DNA of 64,000 bases, taken from NCBI GenBank assembly GCA_050248735.1, contig JBFWRU010000015.1, forward strand, positions 1-64,000, in the 5' to 3' direction. Below the pieces are notes generated by a model. The model did not search any database. It was not told where the DNA came from and was given only the letters and a program-made list of their open reading frames with translations. The DNA comes from JACKFE01 sp050248735 (GTDB lineage Bacteria > Nitrospirota > Nitrospiria > Nitrospirales > UBA8639). This document shows positions 37,383 through 46,839 of this stretch, in pieces; positions within the stretch are counted from its first letter, which is position 1, and each line of letters begins with the position of its first letter. The position numbers and the translations under genes are program-made.

Positions 37383-37907
37383 TTACCGGCTATATGCATC
37401 ACGTGAGGAGAGCGAGACGGGCCGGATAGAAGAGTTGAGCTGTTCGAGGGTATGATTGGCCTTCGTGACATAGTAGGCATACTGAGGTTCGGGAAAGTTT
37501 GTGGCCATGGTTTCCAGGACGTTGTAAGCTGCATCCCAATTTTGTGACTGTTGTGCCACTTCTGCCAAATGAATGGAGCAGGATGCAGCCATGGCTCTCG
37601 GATCAACGGCCAAGCGTGAACTACGTAAGCTGGTTAATTCCTGGATAAATTTAGGAATAGGGATGGGCGATTCATTCAGAGAAATGGGTTTTGGCGCATT
37701 TTTCAAAATGGAAAGGTTTGCCTGAATTTGAGAGACATCCTGCTCTACCATACAGAAATTGTACGCATCCCATAAACTGACAAACTCACCTTCGGGAAGG
37801 TTCAGCTCACCAGGCACTGAGGATTGAAAGCTTTGGCATCCAACCAAGAGGGATAGAACCGCTCCTCCAAGAAACAGGGATGTGCCCTTTATTCCTGTTA
37901 TTTTCAT
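37383..37907 (-). CDS. Probable outer-membrane or periplasmic lipoprotein
   Basis: A 174-residue protein. A lipobox (LLVGC) ends a short signal peptide, so the mature protein starts at Cys24. The rest is helical with the TPR-like segment SQNWDAAYNVLETMATNFPEPQYAYYVT. No known family. The upstream 230 bp is AT-rich. Confidence 0.75.
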   Translation of the reverse strand: MKITGIKGTSLFLGGAVLSLLVGCQSFQSSVPGELNLPEGEFVSLWDAYNFCMVEQDVSQIQANLSILKNAPKPISLNESPIPIPKFIQELTSLRSSRLAVDPRAMAASCSIHLAEVAQQSQNWDAAYNVLETMATNFPEPQYAYYVTKANHTLEQLNSSIRPVSLSSRDAYSR

Positions 37908-38141
37908 GTCGACTTCTCTGTCTTTTTCTTCAAGATTACTAAACTGTCAAGATGATAAACCTAGCAAGTCCTATGCTTAAGGAATATTTTTCCTGTTTTT
38001 GAATATTTTCCATAAAAAACAATAAACTTTAGAATTTAATTTTAAAAAATATGTATAAAACGTCTTATTTGCAGCACATGAAGTTGTATTTTTGCAACAG
38101 AATGATTTGTTGATATTAAATTGTTGCTTTAATTTTTTTTG
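37908..38141. other. AT-rich intergenic
   Basis: This 234-bp stretch between the lipoprotein start and the helicase-N stop (both on the minus strand) is strikingly AT-rich, with runs such as AATTTTTTTTGTTAG near 38131. It holds the lipoprotein promoter and perhaps a terminator for the helicase pair. No gene was seen. Confidence 0.5.
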
Positions 38142-39212
38142 TTAGCGGCGCCCCAAATACCTGGCTTCATACTCATACATTAATCGTTTGGTCTCCGGAT
38201 GGAAAGCAAAGCCCTTTCCCTGGGCAATGTTTTGGCATTGAAACAAGGGGCCCAAAGGCCCGTTTGGATGGAGATATAGTCCTCGCAAAGGTACGGAACG
38301 TTTCGTGTGTCGGATTAATCGGCAGGGTAAAGGACGAATAGAGGCCAACCATTGTGATAATTCCTGAGGGTTTCCAATGGAGGCTGAAAGAAGCAACAGT
38401 TTGGTCTGGCCAGGGCATAAAATGATTGTTTCTTCCCACACCACTCCTCGCTCAGGGTCTGCCAGATACTGTGATTCATCAAGAATGACCAATCCCAGTG
38501 TATGGAGTCGAAAGTCTATTTCCCCGCTGGCCGCGTCGTACAATAAATTTCGCAAGATTTCCGTGGTCATAATCAACAACGGAGCATGAGGATTATCCCG
38601 TCGATCTCCTGTAAGGATCCCCACCTGCTCGGAGCCAAAAATCTGTGAAAATTCCATAAACTTGGTATTGGAAAGAGCTTTCAGAGGAGAGGTATAAATC
38701 ACCGTTTGATTGGCAGTCATGGCTTGTTTAATGGCTTCAATGGCCACGTAGGTTTTCCCGCTGCCGGTTGGGGCACTCACGATCACATCCGAATGTGCCA
38801 GGTATTCGACGGCCTCCGTTTGCCAGGGATCCGGGAGGAAAGCCGTTGGTTCTGGAATGCCAATGCCCTCCAGAATGTTCTCCAGGGTCAGAGATGAGGG
38901 TGCTTTTTCATTTCCCTGGCGTCGTACAGGTGGTGCTGAAGTCATTGAGAGATGTGAAGAGGCACCTGATCTTGGTGTGGAGGTTTGCAGGCCTTCCCTC
39001 AGATCTTTTTTGTCCTGGTCCGCCTTCACAAGTCGGTGCAGTTCTTGTTTGACCGTGCGCAGTTGTTCATCAGGGAGAGATAGAAAAAATTCAATGAGAC
39101 GTCGTTTTCCTAACCGAAAATGCCGCTGGACCCGGCCTTTGGCCAAAACATGCAATAGCCTGACCGGAAGGTGTTCCAGTTCAAGTTTGAATTGTTCGTC
39201 GGTCATATCCAT
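38142..39212 (-). CDS. Ski2-like helicase, N-terminal (RecA1) half as a separate gene
   Basis: A 356-residue protein. Residues about 1-110 are a helical N-terminal region. The first RecA-like domain follows: Walker A APTGSGKT (147-154), motif Ia TSPLKALSNTK, Walker B DESQ (245-248; DEVH is usual in Ski2/Mtr4), then DPERGVVWEETII, a Ski2-family hallmark, and motif III SAS (276-278). The second RecA-like domain is absent: the protein ends around residue 356. The missing half is encoded by the gene immediately UPSTREAM at 39231-41090, so gene order is reversed relative to domain order. Alone it lacks motifs IV-VI and should not be an active helicase. Confidence 0.85.
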   Translation of the reverse strand: MDMTDEQFKLELEHLPVRLLHVLAKGRVQRHFRLGKRRLIEFFLSLPDEQLRTVKQELHRLVKADQDKKDLREGLQTSTPRSGASSHLSMTSAPPVRRQGNEKAPSSLTLENILEGIGIPEPTAFLPDPWQTEAVEYLAHSDVIVSAPTGSGKTYVAIEAIKQAMTANQTVIYTSPLKALSNTKFMEFSQIFGSEQVGILTGDRRDNPHAPLLIMTTEILRNLLYDAASGEIDFRLHTLGLVILDESQYLADPERGVVWEETIILCPGQTKLLLLSASIGNPQELSQWLASIRPLPCRLIRHTKRSVPLRGLYLHPNGPLGPLFQCQNIAQGKGFAFHPETKRLMYEYEARYLGRR

Positions 39213-39230
39213 GGATCGTCTTTCCGTTTG

Positions 39231-41090
39231 TTAAGGGAGTTCTTCCAGTACTTCCCGTCTCATCGCCACCATGGCCTGATGCGCCGTATCAGCCAACCCC
39301 GGGTGTGTGTGCCTCAAGCTATTTAATTGGGATAAAAACTCTAAAGTACGCGCCAGTAAACGATAGACATCTCCTTCGGCCATGGAGGTCGATCTAACCA
39401 GTGACGCCCAAGTGGATCGGGTATCACCGATCCACCGTTCGGCCAGGCCGGCGACATCCGATCGTAAAAGGGGAGGTGATTCATAGGGATGTAACGAGTC
39501 TGCAACAGTACGGACTTGCGTTAACATGGACGCCAACCCCGAACTCAGGCGCACATAAGAACCGGGACGGTCGTCGTCATGACAAATGCTGGCCATGACT
39601 CCTGCCAACAGTTCCGGGGTTCCGCCGGCAAAGGCATCCATCCGGATAAGTTCGGTAATCAAGAGGGAATGGTCAATGCGAATCAACCGTGCCCATTCTC
39701 CATCTGTCGTGAGTTGATAGCCGGATGTCAGATACCCGAACTTATGGAGGACATCGGCTTTATGTTGAAATTGATGCCACAATCCATCCTTGAGGGCCTG
39801 AATGGTTTTTTCTAATTGTTGGCTTTTGAGCCGCAATCGGGAAGCCGTCGAATAGTCCTTTTTACAGGCGGCCTGTGAGGGGCAAGTCGGGCAGGGAAAT
39901 TCATCGGTCAGTACTTCATCTAAGAGCGATTCCTCCGGCTGCCGGTTTTCCATTAAAATGGGAACGGTGGGAAGACGTGCCGGAAGCTGTCCCAAAGCTT
40001 TAGTCAATTCCGCAAGGGTAGAAGGAGACACCCAGGGAAACCCCCGTAATGGTTGAAATTCAATGATGTGGTCATAGACGTCCGTGACAGCCGTTGCGTG
40101 GCATTCGCCGATAGTCCCCTTGGACTTCAGGACGGATAACATGGGCGTGAATGTCCCCCGACTCCGGTATTGCCGAAGTATAAGAGCGGTACCCTTGGAG
40201 ATGCCGATCAATCGACCAGGGGTAAGAAACGGTAAGCAGGCTTTGAGAAAGGGTGTGTCCGTGTCGATCGTGGGACGTCTGTAAGATTTTCGTCGCCTGG
40301 CCAAATCAAAGACCTTCCATTGGGTGATCCAATCGGCACATTCGCGAGGTCCATAGGGTTTGAGTTGTTCATGGACACTATCCAGATTATCCTGATGAAT
40401 CTCTGCCCGTTGATTTAATTGAAACTGTGCAAAACTTTTGGCGAGTAACCCCTCAATTTGATCCAAAGAATGCGCCTTTAACAGATTAAGCACCATGGGG
40501 TGCGATACGACGAATTGACTGTTAATGGGTTCCGGAAATCCGGTAAGCCCTTTGGCCAGGACTTGCAGGTCGATATAGGGCGAAGGCGTGATCACAACGA
40601 AACCAACCAGGTCCTTCCCACGCCGTCCCCCGCGACCGGCAAGCTGTTGAATCTCGCTGATGGTCAGGTCTGTGAAATCTTGCGACTTTCGGACGCTGGA
40701 TTGGGTAATCACAACGGTTCGGGCGGGAAAATCCACTCCGGCTGCCAGAGTCGTGGTTGCGAAGACCGCATCCAAATAGCCCCGGCGCATGAGTTCCTCG
40801 ATTGCGATTTTCCAGGAAGGCAAATGTCCGGCATGGTGAGCGGCAACTCCATATGCCTGGACCACGGGAATTAACGGGTGGTTCTCAATACTGGGGAAAT
40901 CCTTGGAGAACTCTTCTAAAAATTTGGCGATTGTGTCGGTCCGTTCTTTGGAAAGGGCAGGCGGTTCGTGCGTAAAGGCATCTAGCGCATCATCACAAGC
41001 CCGGCGGGACGTCAGGAAGATGATGGCAGGGGTCAGTCGGTGGCGCCGAAGAACATCGACCAATTCAAAAGGATGGATTGCAGGAGCCAT
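39231..41090 (-). CDS. Ski2-like helicase, C-terminal (RecA2) half as a separate gene
   Basis: A 619-residue protein. It begins directly in the second RecA-like domain: motif IV PAIIFLTSRRACDDAL (21-36), motif V VFATTTLAAGVDFPA (109-123), motif VI QLAGRGGRRG (149-158). Then come a long helical region and a Cys cluster CPTCPSQAAC. Walker A and B are missing. A stop codon (TAG) lies three codons upstream of the ATG, so it is not the tail of a longer frame. No clear ribosome site was seen. It precedes the RecA1 gene by 18 bp on the same strand. The two products most likely assemble into one Ski2/Mtr4-like RNA or DNA helicase. Confidence 0.85.
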   Translation of the reverse strand: MAPAIHPFELVDVLRRHRLTPAIIFLTSRRACDDALDAFTHEPPALSKERTDTIAKFLEEFSKDFPSIENHPLIPVVQAYGVAAHHAGHLPSWKIAIEELMRRGYLDAVFATTTLAAGVDFPARTVVITQSSVRKSQDFTDLTISEIQQLAGRGGRRGKDLVGFVVITPSPYIDLQVLAKGLTGFPEPINSQFVVSHPMVLNLLKAHSLDQIEGLLAKSFAQFQLNQRAEIHQDNLDSVHEQLKPYGPRECADWITQWKVFDLARRRKSYRRPTIDTDTPFLKACLPFLTPGRLIGISKGTALILRQYRSRGTFTPMLSVLKSKGTIGECHATAVTDVYDHIIEFQPLRGFPWVSPSTLAELTKALGQLPARLPTVPILMENRQPEESLLDEVLTDEFPCPTCPSQAACKKDYSTASRLRLKSQQLEKTIQALKDGLWHQFQHKADVLHKFGYLTSGYQLTTDGEWARLIRIDHSLLITELIRMDAFAGGTPELLAGVMASICHDDDRPGSYVRLSSGLASMLTQVRTVADSLHPYESPPLLRSDVAGLAERWIGDTRSTWASLVRSTSMAEGDVYRLLARTLEFLSQLNSLRHTHPGLADTAHQAMVAMRREVLEELP

Positions 41091-41293
41091 AGATATCTAA
41101 AATTGTAACAGGAATCAGAGGGGAAAAGCACAAACAGCAGGAATTTCTTCGAAAGAGTCTTACCGGCACAGAGGATCGATCAGAGAATTCCTGTTGGGAG
41201 AGGAATCGAATGAATGAAGGGAGGAGAAAGGAATAACGTCCATCAAAAACCCATTAAGGCTCATCGATCCAAACCGATAAAGCTCATCAGGTT

Positions 41294-41638
41294 ATGTCAA
41301 TTGAAATCGTCATACGGGGAACCACGGGCGCCACAGTCGTGGATTTTCATGGTCGCTTGGACTTGCATTCCCGATGGCATGTGAAGGCCGTGATGAACCA
41401 ATGTTGTTTTACCGAAACGGAACATTTGATCCTGAATCTCCAGGGATTGCTATTTGTGGATAGCGCCGGATTAGGGTTCCTCGTCATAAGCTCCCGCAAG
41501 TTTAAGGATCTCAATCGTCGGATTTCCTGGGTGTATTCCCCGGGGTTTGTGGGAGATTTAATTAGTCAATTGCAGCTGCATGAACTCATTCCTCTGTGTC
41601 AATCAGAGCAAGAGGCGTTATCATCGTCTTCATCGTAG
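41294..41638 (+). CDS. STAS-domain anti-sigma factor antagonist-like protein
   Basis: A 114-residue single STAS domain, a paralogue of the one at 22451. The N-terminus MSIEIVIRGTTGATVVDFHG and the site LLFVDSAGLGFL (Ser57 as the likely phosphorylation target) match the SpoIIAA/RsbV pattern. No kinase or phosphatase gene lies nearby. It is flanked by the helicase pair and ClC genes but shows no functional link to them. Confidence 0.85.
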   Translation: MSIEIVIRGTTGATVVDFHGRLDLHSRWHVKAVMNQCCFTETEHLILNLQGLLFVDSAGLGFLVISSRKFKDLNRRISWVYSPGFVGDLISQLQLHELIPLCQSEQEALSSSSS

Positions 41639-41780
41639 GGAAGGAATCCGATACCGTGTTATTGATGGGATTTTGGTGGTTTGTACGACGGTGCATGAGG
41701 GATCGGGTTGTTTCCTCCGACCAAGATTAGCCTTCCTGTGCTTTTCCTCTTGGTTTTCTCTATCCCCACGTGTTGAAACT

Positions 41781-43187
41781 TCAGGAATCTTTTGGGGGTC
41801 GTTCCTCGCCGATTTCCTCGTTGATCCTTGCCTCAAGCGCCGGAGCCTTGCGAAGTTGAAGAAGTTGGGTGGGAATGGCACTGCGATGGCCGGAAAGCAG
41901 AAACGCCACGGTGCAGGTGAGAAGCAAATAGGGCCCGCTCGCGACTCCGAATAATTCCATTCCCAACACCATGGCCGTAAATGGGGTATTGATGGCTCCT
42001 GCCAATAGTCCCGCTAACCCCAGGGCGGCGAATAAGCTGGGATCCTGATGAAATATTTCACCGAGAACGGCTCCGCTGGTGGCGCCGATAAAGCAAATCG
42101 GCAGCACAATCCCGCCGCTCCCCCCTATGCGTAACGTGATGCTGGTGGTAAGGATCTTGCCCAGGAACAAAGCCCAAAGAAATTCCTGCCCTTGGAGCGC
42201 GCGTTGAATGGATTCCTTGCCCAATCCAAGGATCTGCGGGGAGATCAGTGCTCCAAGGCCCAAAAGGAGCCATCCTGCGACAAATGCGTGGACAATGGTC
42301 GATCCGGGAAGGAGATGAGTTAATCGATTGACTCCATTCAAGCATTCCACAAAAATCAAGGCGAGTAGGCCAAACACGGCACCAGCTATTAAGGCGAAGA
42401 AGAGGAGTGTGAGATCAAAGTGGGGAAACAAATGGGCATAAAACTGCATGGAGGGCATACCTAGCGATACGGCGGTCAAATATCCCGCTAAGGAGGCTAC
42501 GGCTGCGGGAAACAGGACATGGTAGGCCAAGGAACCAACGAATAAGGCTTCCATCCCAAAGAACGCACCAGCCAGGGGAGTACCGAAGATTGCAGAAAAT
42601 CCCGCACTCAACCCGCAGATCACCAACGTCTTTCGATCCTGTGATTCGAATCGAAAAAAGTCGGCAATAACGGCGGCCAGCCCGCTACCAATTTGAACGC
42701 ATGGACCGACATTCCCCGCGGAACCCCCGGTTCCAATGGTCAAGAGGGTCGCGCCAATTTTGGCGGGAATGACCTGCCAACTGATTTTTCCGGAATTGAG
42801 GTGAATGGCACGAATCACGCGTTCAACACCTTGACCTCCAGCTTCCGGAACCATATGAGTGGTTACCCAAGCCGAAAGGACAAGACCGAAAGGCAGGAGC
42901 CAGAACCCCCAGGACATTGAGCCGACGCCATCAATAACAGATGATAGGAGGAGAATGAACGCGGTGCTTGTCATGCCCACCAAGGCCCCAACCACGGAAG
43001 CCAGGATTAGCCATTTGAGGACGTGGACGAAGAGGACGCGTTCATCGGATAGTTGTCGGTTCACCGGAAATATTTCCTGGATGAATAAAAAGATGGCCTG
43101 GCGGATCAAGGGGAAGCATGCATTTTTATCCACACTCGAGCAGAAGGATGCGGAAGGTTTCTGGATATTCCCAGCAAAAAATTCCAC
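41781..43187 (-). CDS. ClC-family chloride channel-like protein lacking gating Glu
   Basis: A 468-residue protein from a GTG start, with about ten or more membrane segments. The selectivity elements are recognisable: GGQGVERV (for GSGIPE), GSAGNVGPCVQIGSG (for GxxGREGP), GTPLAGAFFGMEALF, and GGSGGIVLP. In E. coli ClC the GREGP glutamate (E148) gates transport and carries protons; here it is Val160. The internal proton Glu (E203) aligns with Ala214 beside Glu213 by eye. This argues for a passive anion channel or a different substrate rather than a proton exchanger. The gene lies 57 bp after the frameshifted antiporter gene and may be its partner. Confidence 0.88.
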   Translation of the reverse strand: MEFFAGNIQKPSASFCSSVDKNACFPLIRQAIFLFIQEIFPVNRQLSDERVLFVHVLKWLILASVVGALVGMTSTAFILLLSSVIDGVGSMSWGFWLLPFGLVLSAWVTTHMVPEAGGQGVERVIRAIHLNSGKISWQVIPAKIGATLLTIGTGGSAGNVGPCVQIGSGLAAVIADFFRFESQDRKTLVICGLSAGFSAIFGTPLAGAFFGMEALFVGSLAYHVLFPAAVASLAGYLTAVSLGMPSMQFYAHLFPHFDLTLLFFALIAGAVFGLLALIFVECLNGVNRLTHLLPGSTIVHAFVAGWLLLGLGALISPQILGLGKESIQRALQGQEFLWALFLGKILTTSITLRIGGSGGIVLPICFIGATSGAVLGEIFHQDPSLFAALGLAGLLAGAINTPFTAMVLGMELFGVASGPYLLLTCTVAFLLSGHRSAIPTQLLQLRKAPALEARINEEIGEERPPKDS

Positions 43188-43244
43188 TCACAAATCCCCC
43201 ATCTTGAACAAATGGGGAGTCACGTTAGGGCTTGGCGGATCGCA

Positions 43245-45250
43245 TTACTGCTCCGCTTTCCGTCTGAGTCCAGAACTCTTGGTCGATACAGTTTTACCCA
43301 GTTGAGTTTCGTTTTCGTGTTCCTTAAGTGGAGAAGTACCCATGGCCAATTTTTCAACAGGTTCTCCCGCAGGCTTTTGCCACCCGAGAGTGTGAAGCTG
43401 GGTAAGCGCCTGCTCATGCTCGGGAAGGTAGATGGCCACAAATGCCAAATCCTCTTTTTGAAGTTTATATGTCGTGAACATGGGAGAAATCGATTTTTTC
43501 CTTTGGATGGCCAGGATGACAAACCGCTCCCCATTCTTGGGAGAGGAGCTTGGCTTTTCCGTTGGGCCAATATCGGGACCTTCTTGTTTTTTAGTTGTAT
43601 CAGGAGGTGGGTCGTATGCTAATTGTTCGATGAGGACCTCTTTATGGCGAAGCCGGACTGCCCACCGTTCCACATCATGTGGACCTTCCCAAAGAACACG
43701 ACTGTTTAATCGTTGAATATGTTCAGGCACTTTATCCTCTTCCAAGGATTCCAGAGCGATATAGCCATAAGGGACGCCGAATAGTTCTCTGGCCTGATCC
43801 ACAAATAAATGGTTTAAGTGTTCATTGGAAGTCAGGCCAACTACGGTACCGACGAGTTCAATTTGACTTCGGATCAGTGTTCGTTCCTGCAAGGCATCTC
43901 CAAAAATCACCGGGAATCCCGCTTCTTCGGCTTGATGGCAGCGCTTGGGATCGGAGTCCAGAAACACGACGGTCAGTTCATGGTCCCGAAGAACTTCCCC
44001 TAGGACTAAACCTAACCCTTCCGCCCCTAATATGGCCACCCGGTCTCGATTGGGGAGTCGTAACTTGAGCAGGGACGCCAATGGTTTGGCGGTAAATCCA
44101 GCCAGGCCTACGGTGCCCGCAATGGTCAAGAACACCAGGGCGCGCAATTCCGAGCCGCCGGCCAATTCCCGTTCATCCAGCACTCCGGCGGTCAAGGTGG
44201 CGATTGCAGCGGCCACAATGCCCCGTGGGGCGACCCAGGCAATAAAGAGGCGTTCTCGCCACGTCAGGGTGGATTTCATGGTTGAAAGCCAGACATTGAT
44301 CGGGCGGATCAAAAAAATCAAAGCCAAAAGCACTGCAGGCCCTCCCCATCCCAGGCTTCGCATTTCCTCGAATTTGACATCTGCTGCCAATAAAATGAAC
44401 AGCATGCCGACGAGAAGGATCGTCATCTGATCTTTAAATTCCCGCAAATCCCGGTCAACCGGGGTGCGCATATTCCCGACAACTGCTCCGGCAATGGTCA
44501 CAGCCAGAATTCCGCTTTGGGAGATGACATGATCGGAGGCCTGAAAAAGTAAGAAGACCGCCGCCAGTGTGAATATATTTTCAAATCCATGAGGGACCAG
44601 AGACCGAATCCGGAGAATACTCCCAAGGAGAAAACCGCCGATTCCACCCACAAGAAGCCCAAATGCTAACCGAAAAGCAAAATCCATGGCTTCACCGGTC
44701 AGGATTCCAGATTGCGCGCCGACTGTCAGGTTCAAAATCAGAATGGCCAGAATGGCTCCGATAGGATCAATCAGTACTCCTTCGGCTTCCAAAATGGTTT
44801 TCAAATTGTGGCGTAAGCGCATGTCCCGTATAAGAGGCGCGACAACGGTAGGGCCGGTGACCACTACTAGACTTCCAAAGAGAAGAGAGAGAGAGACCAG
44901 GTCCAATCCAGGAGCAGGTAGACGGCCAGAGCGGCACCGAACAGGGTCAACACCGCTCCCACTGTAATGAGTCGACGAATAGATTGTTCCTGGCGACGGA
45001 GACGGCTTATTTCCAGGTTCAATCCTCCTTCGAATAAAATAATAGCCACGGCAAAGTCGACAAGGCCGAATAGGCCACTCCCCAAAGCTTGGGGGTTCAC
45101 CCACCCTAACCCGTCATGACCTAAGCCAAATCCCAATGTCAGAAGCAGGACAATGCCTGGCAGACGCAGATGTTTGGCCACTGATTGAGCGAACACTCCA
45201 GCTGCAAGAGCAATCGCGATGGTTAAACTTACATGAACAGATTCCATCAA
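43245..45250 (-). pseudogene. NhaP/Kef-type cation/proton antiporter with frameshift at a (GA)6 tract
   Basis: The first 120 or so codons from 45250 give the antiporter N-terminus (LRLPGIVLLLTLGFGLGHD, then FAVAIILFEGGLNLE). They run into a stop at 44867. The homology continues in another frame from about 44890 (SLLFGSLVVVTGPTVVAPLI), with the membrane domain to about 400 residues, then a TrkA-N-like nucleotide-binding domain (VAILGAEGLGLVLGEVL) and a C-terminal tail. Removing one 2-bp unit from the (GA)6 at 44885-44896 would restore LLLDWTWSLSLLFGSLVVV. So this is either a slippage-prone, perhaps phase-variable gene or a sequencing error. As written it makes a truncated, inactive product. 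Confidence 0.85.
44885..44896. repeat. (GA)6 dinucleotide tract inside antiporter gene
   Basis: Six GA units on the plus strand (TC on the coding strand), followed on the coding strand by TTCTCTTT. This is the point at which the reading frame breaks. Five units would give an open frame. Confidence 0.9.
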
Positions 45251-45406
45251 TGGCTACCTATTGGAAGATTTTTGAATACGTTGGTGGAGTAATTAGAGGT
45301 CTGGTAGGATTGGCTTGCCTTGTATCCGTTTGAGGGTAGGGGAATAAGTTGAATGATCGGCACAGTCGATCTGGATAGAGAATTATCTTAACTGATTCGA
45401 CAGGTT

Positions 45407-46654
45407 ATGAATAGGGTTGCCTTTCTTGCCTCATCGAGTCCATTTTCATTGAACTCTCGTTTTACCATGTTACATTCCCGATCGTTTGTTTTGCTCTGCC
45501 TGGTCGCATTCTGTGGGTTTGTCAGCTATGACATGGTACGACGACCGGCGCTGTCCTTATTTGCCGCTTCCTTAGGTGCAGGCCCCAGTATGGTCGGACT
45601 GCTGATTGCCTTGTCTACCGTTACCGGAGTGTTTTTGAAATTGCCCATGGGCCTACTGTCGGATGTGCTGAATCGGAGGCGACTGATGATGGGAGGGGTG
45701 TTAGCTTTTGGGCTTCCCCCGTTTTTGTACCCGTTGATAGACGACCTTTCGACTTTGGGTATCCTTCGACTCTTTCACGGATTGGCAACAGCCATGTATA
45801 CCCCCATTGCCTTGGCCATAGTCGGGGAATGGTTTGTCGAACGCCGGGGAGAGGCATTTGGGTGGTACACATCCGCTGCACAGGGCGGTGGTTTGTTAGG
45901 GCCGATGTTGGGTGGCCTGGTGATCTTTTCGTTTGGTTATGGTCCCACATTTCTCGTGGCAGGATTTTTCGGAGGGCTGGCCATGCTCCTCTATTGTCTG
46001 ATCCCGGGAGATCAGATGGGAGCCAGGAGAGCCCATCCTCCTTCTATTCACGTTTGGCAGAATATGCGGCAAGGATTGAAGCGGGTCTGGGCCGTTTCAG
46101 CCATCAGGATCACAAGTTTGGTGGAAGCGGCTAAGATGATCGGCAGCGGTACGCTCATGGCCTTCTTACCCCTGTATGGCTTAATGATCGGATTGAATGC
46201 AGCGGAAATCGGTGTGCTCTTTGGTATCCAGGCGCTTACATCCTTGGTATCCAAACCGATCATGGGGCGCATGTCCGATCGAGGCGCTCGCGAACCGCTT
46301 ATTGTCAGTGGATTGGGTCTTTGTGGTTTCATGGTCATTGCCATTCCCCATCTTACCTGGTACCCGGGGTTGTTGGTCCTCGGTGGGGCATTTGGCTTTG
46401 GTGAAGCGGTGGTAACTTCCTCAACCACTGCGTTGGTGGCGGACGTTTCTCAAGGCAAGGGATTGGGCGCGGGGATGGGCCTGCGGGGAACCATTATGGA
46501 TATCGGGCATGCCGGAGGACCTCTCCTGGCCGGTTTTTTAATTGAAGCCTTTGGCTATCAGTCCGGCTTTTTTTGTATTGGGACTCTACTGTTGATTACC
46601 GCGCTGTATTTTGGGATAACCATGACAGGGAACAAAAACTCCGTCGTGGTATAA
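45407..46654 (+). CDS. MFS transporter
   Basis: A 415-residue protein of twelve membrane segments. The MFS loop 2-3 signature appears as PMGLLSDVLNRRRLMMGG, and the 8-9 loop as SKPIMGRMSDRGARE. Such proteins carry small solutes or drugs in or out; the substrate cannot be read from the sequence. The ATG at 45407 is used, but the start may be 45467 (MLHSRSF). It is followed by a small membrane ORF and ribE. Confidence 0.88.
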   Translation: MNRVAFLASSSPFSLNSRFTMLHSRSFVLLCLVAFCGFVSYDMVRRPALSLFAASLGAGPSMVGLLIALSTVTGVFLKLPMGLLSDVLNRRRLMMGGVLAFGLPPFLYPLIDDLSTLGILRLFHGLATAMYTPIALAIVGEWFVERRGEAFGWYTSAAQGGGLLGPMLGGLVIFSFGYGPTFLVAGFFGGLAMLLYCLIPGDQMGARRAHPPSIHVWQNMRQGLKRVWAVSAIRITSLVEAAKMIGSGTLMAFLPLYGLMIGLNAAEIGVLFGIQALTSLVSKPIMGRMSDRGAREPLIVSGLGLCGFMVIAIPHLTWYPGLLVLGGAFGFGEAVVTSSTTALVADVSQGKGLGAGMGLRGTIMDIGHAGGPLLAGFLIEAFGYQSGFFCIGTLLLITALYFGITMTGNKNSVVV

Positions 46655-46679
46655 TGGCCTTCCAAAAGGATGGAGCGAT

Positions 46680-46811
46680 ATGAAAGAAGCGATGGAAACC
46701 AGTGACGTCGTTGTTGCGGCTTTGGCAGCCATGGGAGTGGTGGTGTTAGTGGTTGTGTTTGTGTATGTCGTGAAAAGAACGTTTTTCTCTGACGATAAGG
46801 GCCGAGAATAA
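46680..46811 (+). CDS. Small single-span membrane protein (43 aa)
   Basis: MKEAMETSDVVVAALAAMGV begins a 43-residue protein with one strongly hydrophobic segment of about 24 residues rich in Val, then positively charged KR and a polar tail. A GGATGGAG sequence precedes the ATG. It lies 25 bp after the MFS stop and 28 bp before ribE, filling the gap in a tight series. No family is known. Its position suggests it is translated, but that is not proven. Confidence 0.5.
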   Translation: MKEAMETSDVVVAALAAMGVVVLVVVFVYVVKRTFFSDDKGRE

Positions 46812-46839
46812 GTTGACGTAAGGAGGGGAACTCAGAAGT

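Noticed and set aside
37222..37455. Plus-strand 77-codon frame
   Set aside because: It overlaps the 3' end of the lipoprotein gene on the other strand, has no ribosome site and no protein-like pattern.
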